A stretch of DNA of 64,000 bases from Rhodothermales bacterium (lineage in GTDB: Bacteria > Bacteroidota > Rhodothermia > Rhodothermales > VXPQ01). The stretch covers positions 62,001-126,000 of the forward strand of contig JAJDWX010000011.1 of assembly GCA_022825385.1 (NCBI GenBank). Reading direction: 5' to 3'. This document shows positions 51,377 through 57,653 of this stretch, in pieces; the stretch's first letter is position 1, and each line of letters starts with the position of its first letter. Both the position numbers and the translations under genes were made by a program. The notes under the pieces were generated by a model. It saw only the letters and a program-made list of their open reading frames with translations, searched no databases and was not told the origin of the DNA.

Positions 51377-52018
51377 ATGCACATTCAGGGGTTTACCTGC
51401 AACCCGTTCCAGACGAATTGCTATGTCTGCCACAGCGATGGCGAAGGCGTATTGATCGATGCGTCCTGCTCGACCCCGGAAGAATGCGCCGAGGTCGAGC
51501 GCTATATCGGCGATCATGGCTTGACGATCCGGCGCCTGCTGCTGACGCACGGGCATATAGACCATATCCTGGGCTGCGCGCACCTTGCGCGGACGTTCGG
51601 CATGGGCTTCTGGATGCATCGGGACGATCAGGCGTTCGTCCTCCAGGCAGAAGAGCAAGCCCGGGTTTTCGGAACCTGGATCGAAAAGCCGCCCGCGCCG
51701 GAAGGCTTTCTGGACGAGGGGGACTGCGTATCGTTCGGCGGCGCATCCCTTGAGGTCCTGCATACGCCAGGACATTCTCCGGGATCGATTGCCTTCTACC
51801 ATGCCGATTCGCAGGCCGTGATTTCCGGGGACGCGCTGTTTCAGGGCTCCATCGGGCGGACGGACCTGTGGCGAGGCAGCCTGCCTGAACTGATGCAATC
51901 CATTTTCGGGAAAATCCTTGCGCTTGGGGACGCCGTGCGCGTCTACCCCGGACACGGCCCGGACACGACCGCGGGAATCGAGCGGCAAACCAACCCGTTT
52001 CTTCTATCCGCCCCATGA
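51377..52018 (+). CDS. Metallo-beta-lactamase-fold hydrolase (glyoxalase II-like)
   Basis: 213 residues. Zinc ligands THGHIDH (His58, His60, Asp62, His63), a later His in TPGHSPGS, Asp in SGDALFQGSIGRTD and a final His in PGHGPDTT give a two-metal site. The FQTNCYV and GSIGRTDL segments are shared with YcbL-type and thioester-hydrolysing members. A glyoxalase II or low-molecular-weight-thiol-linked role fits a bacillithiol organism but is only inferred. The ATG at 51377 is preferred to a TTG at 51353. It overlaps the next gene by four bases. Confidence 0.85.
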   Translation: MHIQGFTCNPFQTNCYVCHSDGEGVLIDASCSTPEECAEVERYIGDHGLTIRRLLLTHGHIDHILGCAHLARTFGMGFWMHRDDQAFVLQAEEQARVFGTWIEKPPAPEGFLDEGDCVSFGGASLEVLHTPGHSPGSIAFYHADSQAVISGDALFQGSIGRTDLWRGSLPELMQSIFGKILALGDAVRVYPGHGPDTTAGIERQTNPFLLSAP

Positions 52019-53448
52019 AACGGCTGCACGGACTTATTCTGCGCATGCTCCCGGGGCGCGCGCTCGGGTGGCTGGCGACGCTCATGTTTCTGCTGGTGCT
52101 GCAGTTCCTGATCAAGTACCTGCCCGATCTGGCGGGGAAGGGACTGCCGCTCGGGGTATTGCTCGAACTGATCGCCTACAACCTGGCCTACATGGTGGTG
52201 CTCGCCGTACCCATGTCGCTCCTCATCGGAACGATGATGACGTTCGGCCGCATCGCCGAATCCCGGGCCTGGGCGGTGATCAAGGCGTCCGGCGTGTCGC
52301 CTTTTCGGCTGATCTGGCCCACCTTGCTGGTCGGTGCCTTCGTTGCCGTCGGCATGACGTATTTCAACAACCGCGTACTCCCCGAAGCAAACTTTCGCGC
52401 CCGCAACCTGTGGTACGACATCCGCCGCAAGCGCCCGGACTTCGAACTGCGCCCGGGCAGGTTCTACGAGGGGATACGAGGGTACAGCATGCTCGTGCAG
52501 CGGGTGGCCCCCGGCGACGGCGCGCTGGAAGATATTCTTATTTACGACTATACGGACAATGCCCAGACCGTGATCAAGGCGCGCGCAGGGCGTTTGCTCC
52601 CCCTTGCGGATCGACCGGAGCTGACGCTCACCCTGTTCGACGGCGAAATACACCGCACGCCGGAGGGACAAGCATTCTCCCGAACGGAAGAACGCTACGA
52701 GCGGCTTGCCTTCGAGCGGTACCGGATGACGCTGGACGCTTCCGAGTTCGCTTTCGAGCGCACGGCGGAGGGGCGTACAAACCGCTCGGACCGCACGATG
52801 CCCACGCAGGACATGGTCCGGTTCGTGGATTCCCTGCGGCAAAGCATCGATTCCTCGCTGGTCTATCTGGCCGCGCATTTCACGCCGGAGCATTTCGGCA
52901 GACACGCTTCGCCAAACGGGGCGGCGGGCGGCAAGGAACCCTTCCTGGGCGCGCGCCCGGCGGCGCCGGAGCAAGCCGAATCGGGGGCCGGACGCTCCCC
53001 GCCCGACCGCGACGCCATCCTTTCCCAGGCCATCGAACAAGCCCGAAACGTACGCATGATCCTGGACGATACGCAGCGGGGGACGGCCTGGGAATCGCAG
53101 CGGGCGGACCGGTTTCTGGTGGAAATCCATAAAAAATACTCGATCGCCGTGGCGTGCCTTATCTTCATGCTGATTGGCGCGCCCCTCGGGTTGACGACCC
53201 GGCGCGGCGGCCTGAGTTCGGCGGGCATTCCGGCGGCGGGCATTTTCCTGTTTTACTGGGTAACGCTCGTGCAGGGAGAAAAACTGGCGGACCGCGGCTT
53301 TCTCGATCCCTGGATCGGTATGTGGATCGCCAACCTGGCGATGCTCGCCGCAGGGCTATGGCTGATGGTGTACGTAACGCTGGATCTGCGCGCCACGCCC
53401 CCGCTCCGCGCGCGGCTCCTGCGGCGTTTGCGCAAACAGGCTTCCTGA
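52015..53448 (+). CDS. LptF/LptG-family permease
   Basis: 477 residues. Three N-terminal and three C-terminal membrane segments with a beta-rich periplasmic domain between (about 120-290), VPMSLLIGTMMTFGRI and KASGVSPFRLI motifs, and IAVACLIFMLIGAPLGLTT. LptF/G form the inner-membrane part of the lipopolysaccharide exporter with LptB and LptC. An extra about 60-residue stretch, rich in Ala, Gly and Pro (about 295-355), interrupts the domain and makes it longer than usual. LptF and LptG cannot be told apart here. Translationally coupled to the hydrolase gene (ATGA). Confidence 0.88.
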   Translation: MKRLHGLILRMLPGRALGWLATLMFLLVLQFLIKYLPDLAGKGLPLGVLLELIAYNLAYMVVLAVPMSLLIGTMMTFGRIAESRAWAVIKASGVSPFRLIWPTLLVGAFVAVGMTYFNNRVLPEANFRARNLWYDIRRKRPDFELRPGRFYEGIRGYSMLVQRVAPGDGALEDILIYDYTDNAQTVIKARAGRLLPLADRPELTLTLFDGEIHRTPEGQAFSRTEERYERLAFERYRMTLDASEFAFERTAEGRTNRSDRTMPTQDMVRFVDSLRQSIDSSLVYLAAHFTPEHFGRHASPNGAAGGKEPFLGARPAAPEQAESGAGRSPPDRDAILSQAIEQARNVRMILDDTQRGTAWESQRADRFLVEIHKKYSIAVACLIFMLIGAPLGLTTRRGGLSSAGIPAAGIFLFYWVTLVQGEKLADRGFLDPWIGMWIANLAMLAAGLWLMVYVTLDLRATPPLRARLLRRLRKQAS

Positions 53449-53473
53449 CGACCGCCTTCTGCTCCCCGCCCCC

Positions 53474-54166
53474 ATGCTGTACCTCGTCCCCACGCCCATC
53501 GGCAACCTGGAGGATATTACGCTTCGCGCCCTCCGCATTCTGAAGGAGGCAGACCTGATCGCCTGCGAGGACACGCGGACTTCGGGCGTCCTCCTGGCCC
53601 GCTATGAAATCGACGTCCCGACCATCAGTTACCATGCGCACAACGAACGGCGGCGGACGGCGGACCTCATTGCGAGGATGCAGGCGGGACAGCGCATCGC
53701 CCTCGTCAGCGACGCCGGATCGCCGGGGATTTCGGACCCGGGGTTCTATCTGGTGCGGGCCTGCATGCAGCACGGCATTCCGGTAGAGGCGCTGCCCGGT
53801 CCCACAGCTATCGTACCAGCGCTCACCGTTTCGGCGCTGCCTGCGGAGCGATTCGTTTTCGAAGGCTTCTTGCCCGCGAAAAAGGGGCGGCGGACGCGGC
53901 TCGAAGCGCTCCGGGACGAATCCCGGACCATGGTTTTTTACGAATCCCCGCACCGGGCCGCCGCCGCAATGCGCCAGTTTGCGGAAATATTCGGACCGGA
54001 CCGCCCGGCGGCCATCGCGCGGGAACTGACCAAAAAGTTCGAGGAAGTCCAGCGGGGCACGACAGGCGAACTGGCGGACTTACTCGAAGAAAAACCCCGC
54101 GTCCGGGGAGAAATCGTGCTGGTCGTGGCGGGCGCAGGGGTTACGACGGCGTTGTGGGAAGGGTGA
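53474..54166 (+). CDS. rsmI: 16S rRNA (cytidine1402-2'-O)-methyltransferase
   Basis: 230 residues. VPTPIGNLEDITLRAL, ACEDTRTSGVLL, SDAGSPGISDPGF and GFLPAKKGRR are diagnostic of RsmI, a tetrapyrrole-methylase-fold enzyme acting on 16S rRNA. The family's C-terminal helical domain is absent or short, as often seen. It is 25 bases after the permease and converges on a small unknown gene. Confidence 0.94.
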   Translation: MLYLVPTPIGNLEDITLRALRILKEADLIACEDTRTSGVLLARYEIDVPTISYHAHNERRRTADLIARMQAGQRIALVSDAGSPGISDPGFYLVRACMQHGIPVEALPGPTAIVPALTVSALPAERFVFEGFLPAKKGRRTRLEALRDESRTMVFYESPHRAAAAMRQFAEIFGPDRPAAIARELTKKFEEVQRGTTGELADLLEEKPRVRGEIVLVVAGAGVTTALWEG

Positions 54167-54175
54167 GGCTGGGGG

Positions 54176-54388
54176 TCATGATTCCGGGGATGGCGCATCC
54201 TGGTCGGATCCATTCGACAGATCGGGCTCCGGGGGTTGCAACGGCGCGTCGGGTCCCTCGAAAACCACGCGACCATCGCGCCAGAACACGGCGTACTGGC
54301 CCAGTCTACGCTTGCGCTCCAAAGCCTCGGCTACTGCTTGCCGCAGGCACTCGAGTCCTTCCTGTGCAATGTGATCAATCTCGGGCAT
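54176..54388 (-). CDS. Small protein, unknown (possible second gene of a two-gene unit)
   Basis: 70 residues. The N-terminal half is helical (MPEIDHIAQEGLECLRQAVAEALERKRRLGQ), followed by YAVFWRDGRVVFEGP and an acidic, Pro/Ser-rich tail. No known domain was recognised. Its ATG overlaps the end of the upstream small gene by 14 bases, an arrangement like toxin-antitoxin pairs, though no toxin fold is visible. It converges with rsmI (9-base gap). Confidence 0.55.
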   Translation of the reverse strand: MPEIDHIAQEGLECLRQAVAEALERKRRLGQYAVFWRDGRVVFEGPDAPLQPPEPDLSNGSDQDAPSPES

Positions 54389-54545
54389 AGCGTCGTATCT
54401 CCTCCAACGTTTTCAGCATCGCAGGCTGGACTATTTCCCGCCGCTCGCCGTACTGCGAAAATACCCATATCGGCTTCCTGTCGGCATTGCAGTAACAAAC
54501 CGCATGATCCGCCAGAAACACATATTCGCCGAAAAAGTTGTCCAA
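54375..54545 (-). CDS. Small protein, unknown (possible first gene of a two-gene unit)
   Basis: 56 residues from a TTG at 54545 (a GTG at 54521 would give 48). It contains FFGEYVFLADHAVCYCNADRKPIW followed by ALLK-like MLKTLEEIRRYARD helix. The frame is open much further upstream, across the C run and into the DoxX gene, so the true start is unclear. The overlap with the following gene and the shared low GC are the reasons to believe it. No family recognised. Confidence 0.35.
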   Translation of the reverse strand: MDNFFGEYVFLADHAVCYCNADRKPIWVFSQYGERREIVQPAMLKTLEEIRRYARD

Positions 54546-54570
54546 ACTACGAAAATATCGCCGCTCGACA

Positions 54571-54580
54571 CCCCCCCCCC
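54571..54580. repeat. Homopolymer run of ten C (ten G on the minus strand)
   Basis: Exactly ten C, flanked by A and T. On the minus strand the run begins with the last G of the DoxX stop codon and lies before the small-gene pair. Runs of this length slip during replication in phase-variable loci, but the next in-frame effects are uncertain; it is also the kind of site where sequencing errors occur. Confidence 0.9.
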
Positions 54581-55740
54581 TACCGCTGATACCGATACTG
54601 CCGCAAAGCCTCTGGCTTTTTCGTTCTGGACACGATCTCTCCGCAATCCCGGCAGCGAAATACGACTTCCCGAGGGGGGCCGGTGACGCCCACCAGAAAA
54701 TACACCGCGCTGAACATGCCGTAGCGAATATGCGGGAAGACCCGGGCGTGCTCCTGCCCATGGCCGCAGGGACAGGCCGCCGCGGGCGCCGGCGCGAAAT
54801 CCGAAGGCAGGAGCGCTTCCGGCTCGGTCGCCGCCTTGCCCAGCGCCTGCGCGTGGCGATAGTGCTCCGCGCCCGCCGGACGCTCCACTATGTGCTTGTC
54901 CACCGAGAGCCTGCCGGAACCCCACAGCACAAGCAAAATCAGCAGGAACAACACCAGGGCCGAAAATTCCAGCGACTGCGTAGCGGCCAGGAGCCCGCCC
55001 TGCAAGTGCACAACGAACACGGCCCCGACCAGAATGGGCAGTTGCGCCAGCGCAGCAACGCGCGTAAAGAGGCCAACGGCGATCATAACCCCGCCCACAA
55101 GGTGCGAAAGCGCCACGTAATGAATCAGCACGACGGACGTAAGCCAGGCCGAGGACGAAGAGCCGATCAGGTCGATAAACGCAGACGAGTTCGAAATAAA
55201 CAGCACGCCCCGCGCAAAAAGCCCGACGCCGAGATAGATTCTGAGTAGTTCGAACGCAATGTTGCCGAGCCGTTCCAGCCGCTCGCCAATCGAGCGAAAC
55301 GGCACGAAGCGCCGCGTACTCCAGGAGGCGTCCACGGACCAGCGCCCGGCGCCATGCAAAAAAATCGGAATCAGCAAAAACAGCACCAGCGCCGAAAATT
55401 CGAAGGATTGGCCTGCGGTAAACAAGCCGCCTCGGAGATGAACCAGGAAAACGGCGCCTGCGAGAATCGGTACTTGCGACAAGGCCGCCAGGCGGGTATA
55501 CAATCCAATGGCCAGCATGGCTCCGCCCAAGAGGTGTACGCCCGCCACGATATGCATAACGGCGGGCGAAGCAAGAACAGTGGCTTCGCTACCGGCCACC
55601 AGCGCCGCGAAAGCGTCGGGACGAATCAAAAAAAACAGGCCCCGGACCAGGAGTCCAGCCCCAAGATAGATGCGCAGCAGATCGAAGGCGAGATCGCGAT
55701 TCGCCTCAAGGCGCTGCGCCAGCGTCATGGACACAGGCAT
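54580..55740 (-). CDS. Tandem DoxX-domain membrane protein with Cys-rich tail
   Basis: 386 residues. Two DoxX domains follow each other: the first (about 14-137) contains FDLLRIYLGAGLLVRG, the second (about 160-280) FELLRIYLGVGLFARG, so it is a duplication of a four-helix unit. After residue 320 comes a soluble tail with CPCGH (Cys323, Cys325) and CRDC (Cys363, Cys366), possibly a zinc site. DoxX proteins are linked to redox, thiosulfate or quinone systems in other species, but this fusion has no known function. An ATG at 55728 is an alternative start. hpf ends two bases upstream, and a C10 run touches the stop codon. Confidence 0.78.
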   Translation of the reverse strand: MPVSMTLAQRLEANRDLAFDLLRIYLGAGLLVRGLFFLIRPDAFAALVAGSEATVLASPAVMHIVAGVHLLGGAMLAIGLYTRLAALSQVPILAGAVFLVHLRGGLFTAGQSFEFSALVLFLLIPIFLHGAGRWSVDASWSTRRFVPFRSIGERLERLGNIAFELLRIYLGVGLFARGVLFISNSSAFIDLIGSSSSAWLTSVVLIHYVALSHLVGGVMIAVGLFTRVAALAQLPILVGAVFVVHLQGGLLAATQSLEFSALVLFLLILLVLWGSGRLSVDKHIVERPAGAEHYRHAQALGKAATEPEALLPSDFAPAPAAACPCGHGQEHARVFPHIRYGMFSAVYFLVGVTGPPREVVFRCRDCGEIVSRTKKPEALRQYRYQR

Positions 55741-55742
55741 AA

Positions 55743-56057
55743 CTATTTTTGATAATGTTGAGTGGTGGAACGCAACCGCGCCTTGTACTTCTTGAGCCGT
55801 CGGCGAAGGATCCGCGTACATTCGTCGAGCGCCTCCTCGTGCGTAGCGCCGTCGCTCGTCGCGGCGAGCGTCTGCTGGTACACATGCACGATAACCTCCG
55901 CGGATTTGACCTTGTCCGGGTGGCCATTCCCGGAGAATACGATGCGCGCCTCTGTAATGCCGTCGTACACCCGCTCCAGTTTCGCCAATCGGGCTTCGGC
56001 ATATTCCTTAAGCGTCGGAGACGCATCGAAATGACGGGCCGTAATCTGTGTTTGCAT
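55743..56057 (-). CDS. hpf: Ribosome hibernation-promoting factor, short type
   Basis: 104 residues. ITARHFDASPTLKEYAEARLAKLE and VKSAEVIVHV, then an acidic/Arg-rich helix, match short HPF/YfiA. It binds the 30S decoding region in stationary phase. The ATG at 56057 is supported by AAGGAGG (minus strand 56064-56070), six bases upstream; an in-frame ATG further up is disfavoured. It shares a transcript with the DoxX gene two bases downstream and has a good promoter. Confidence 0.92.
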   Translation of the reverse strand: MQTQITARHFDASPTLKEYAEARLAKLERVYDGITEARIVFSGNGHPDKVKSAEVIVHVYQQTLAATSDGATHEEALDECTRILRRRLKKYKARLRSTTQHYQK

Positions 56058-56114
56058 AGGATACCTCCTTGCGTCGAACAACTTTAGCGATGCCGCGCAA
56101 ACGCGTACCCTCTC

Positions 56115-56143
56115 GTATTACGGAATTGACAGGAAATTATCAA
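56115..56143 (-). promoter_or_regulatory. Sigma70-like promoter of hpf
   Basis: Minus strand TTGATA (56143-56138), 17-base spacer, TAATAC (56120-56115). It lies about 58 bases before the hpf ATG in the gap after ybeY. Confidence 0.6.
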
Positions 56144-56177
56144 TGGATAAGGCGATTAAAACGGAAATTTCTGTCCA

Positions 56178-56630
56178 TTATGCGGAAAAATACCCCGTTG
56201 CGCGCAAGTACCGATCTTCGATTGCGCGCATTTGGGCTTTGTCCGCCGGGGCTTTGTCCCGGTAGCCCATGAGATGCAGAAGGCCATGGATCGCGTAGCG
56301 CATGGCTTCTTCCTCTTCGTCCGCCCCGAATTCCCGGCAACGTTCGCGGGCCGTATCGAAATCGATGTAGATTTCCCCGTCCACCGCAGGGGCGTTCGGA
56401 TCCGCTTGCTCGGCGCCATAGTCGAAGGCCAGTACGTCCGTAGGCGCGTCGCGGTCCAGATAGCGCCGATGCAGGTCCTGCACCGTCTCGCGAGAAGCCA
56501 CCACCAACGCAAGGCAGCGAACCGCAACCCCCTCGGCAGACAGCACATGGGTCAGTACGCGGCGAAAACGATCCGCCGGAAGGCCGCAGGACGCATGCTG
56601 CAACGCTACCGTGACCTCGCCCCCGGACAT
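56178..56630 (-). CDS. ybeY: Endoribonuclease YbeY (rRNA maturation factor)
   Basis: 150 residues. The TDVLAFDYG segment and the zinc-binding HGLLHLMGYRD are present. The classical motif H-x-x-x-H-x5-H has only the first two His here: the third position is Arg-Asp (GYRD in place of GYDH), a change also common in Bacteroidota. YbeY takes part in 16S rRNA 3'-end maturation. Its ATG shares one base with the stop of the unknown gene upstream (TGATG), so the pair is translationally coupled. Confidence 0.88.
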   Translation of the reverse strand: MSGGEVTVALQHASCGLPADRFRRVLTHVLSAEGVAVRCLALVVASRETVQDLHRRYLDRDAPTDVLAFDYGAEQADPNAPAVDGEIYIDFDTARERCREFGADEEEEAMRYAIHGLLHLMGYRDKAPADKAQMRAIEDRYLRATGYFSA

Positions 56631-57085
56631 CAACGAAGGTCGTCGAAGAGCGTCTCGGTCATCGAAAGCGCAACGCTGCTCATGACGAGTTCCGGGGCCA
56701 GCTGCGTGAAATCGGCGGACAGCAGGCGTTCGTCCACGTTCGAATACAACGAACATCCCGCCTCCCGTTCGATCACGAGGCCATGCGCAACCCCTGCGCG
56801 GCGCGCAAAGAAAAGGACTTCGCCCAGCTCCTCGCTGGCGATAAATCCCGTGCATCCCTGGAGTTGCAGGAACGAACCGATAGCGTATACGGAAATGAGG
56901 TTATTGGCCTGATCTTCCCCTACCGCGCCAGGAAGGTCCAGGTCGGGCGTGATTTCCAGCGAGAGTCGCCGACCGCTTGCCTCGTCCAGCAGTTCATAGC
57001 GGACCATAGCAGGTTCGCGCCGAGCCGGTACGCCCAGCACGGTAGCGATGCGATCGAAGTCCTTGTCGGAAAATGCGAACGGCAT
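56630..57085 (-). CDS. Protein of unknown function coupled to ybeY
   Basis: 151 residues, soluble, no signal or membrane segment. It begins PFAFSDKDFDRIATVLGVP, has SLEITPDLDLPGAV, then FIASEELGEVLFFARRAGVAHGLVIEREAGCSLYSNVDERLLSADF. No family was recognised. Its stop overlaps the ybeY ATG by one base. The ATG at 57085 is preferred to an upstream in-frame start. The coupling suggests a role near ribosome maturation, an inference only. Confidence 0.7.
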   Translation of the reverse strand: MPFAFSDKDFDRIATVLGVPARREPAMVRYELLDEASGRRLSLEITPDLDLPGAVGEDQANNLISVYAIGSFLQLQGCTGFIASEELGEVLFFARRAGVAHGLVIEREAGCSLYSNVDERLLSADFTQLAPELVMSSVALSMTETLFDDLR

Positions 57086-57128
57086 AACAGGAACGGCGCC
57101 TGCAAAAAACAAACGATCGCCTAAGGAA

Positions 57129-57144
57129 AAGGCCGGCCGGCCTT
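57129..57144 (-). terminator. Palindromic terminator at the end of the cold-shock gene
   Basis: AAGGCCGGCCGGCCTT (57129-57144) is a perfect palindrome; on the minus strand it is followed by TT and CC-rich sequence (TTTTCCTT). Stem of six GC-rich pairs with GGCC loop, overlapping the stop codon of the cold-shock gene. Confidence 0.55.
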
Positions 57145-57445
57145 AGTACGGCTCCTCGGGATATTCCTCCTCTTCCCCTTCGGCAGGGGCATCGCCTTCT
57201 TCCCAGGAGGAGTATTCGTCATAATGCTCCTGCTCGTCGGGAATGACGTTCACGGCGTGCAAACCCTTGGAGCCTTCCTCCAGATCGAACGCAACGCCTT
57301 GCTCCTTGCGCAAGGTTTTGAAGCGTTCTTCTGTCTGGATCGAGGAGTAATGTACGAAAATGTCTGCTCCTCCGTCCGGGTTCACGATAAATCCGTAACC
57401 TCTTTTGGCGTCGAACCATTTCACGACGCTCTGGTGCGTACTCAT
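57143..57445 (-). CDS. Cold-shock-domain protein with acidic tail
   Basis: 100 residues. The cold-shock domain has KWFDAKRGYGFIV (RNP1) and DIFVHYSSI (RNP2); after about residue 70 comes an acidic tail (EEGDAPAEGEEEEYPEEPY), not found in typical CspA. It is an RNA/ssDNA-binding chaperone. The ATG at 57445 follows about 200 bases without a gene, which may be a long leader. Name within the family cannot be fixed. Confidence 0.88.
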   Translation of the reverse strand: MSTHQSVVKWFDAKRGYGFIVNPDGGADIFVHYSSIQTEERFKTLRKEQGVAFDLEEGSKGLHAVNVIPDEQEHYDEYSSWEEGDAPAEGEEEEYPEEPY

Positions 57446-57610
57446 GATACTGTTTTTGAAATTCAGGATGGTTTGGGGGAATGCGGCTGGGTGACGGCGC
57501 GCAATGTTTGGGCTTGCTCCGAATTTCTCGCAGAAATCCGGTACATACTGAATATACGACAAGAAATGCTATAAGGCCACCCCTCGTATGTAATTTTTTC
57601 ATTTTTATTC

Positions 57611-57631
57611 AAAAAAACCGTGCGTCCACGG
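57611..57631 (-). terminator. Intrinsic terminator after the DUF2723 gene
   Basis: On the minus strand CCGTG, loop GACG, CACGG and T7: + strand A run 57611-57617, stems 57618-57622 and 57627-57631. It lies 23 bases after the DUF2723 stop, ending the oxidase transcription unit. Confidence 0.8.
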
Positions 57632-57653
57632 GCGCCCGCCCCTTGCCTGCAGG

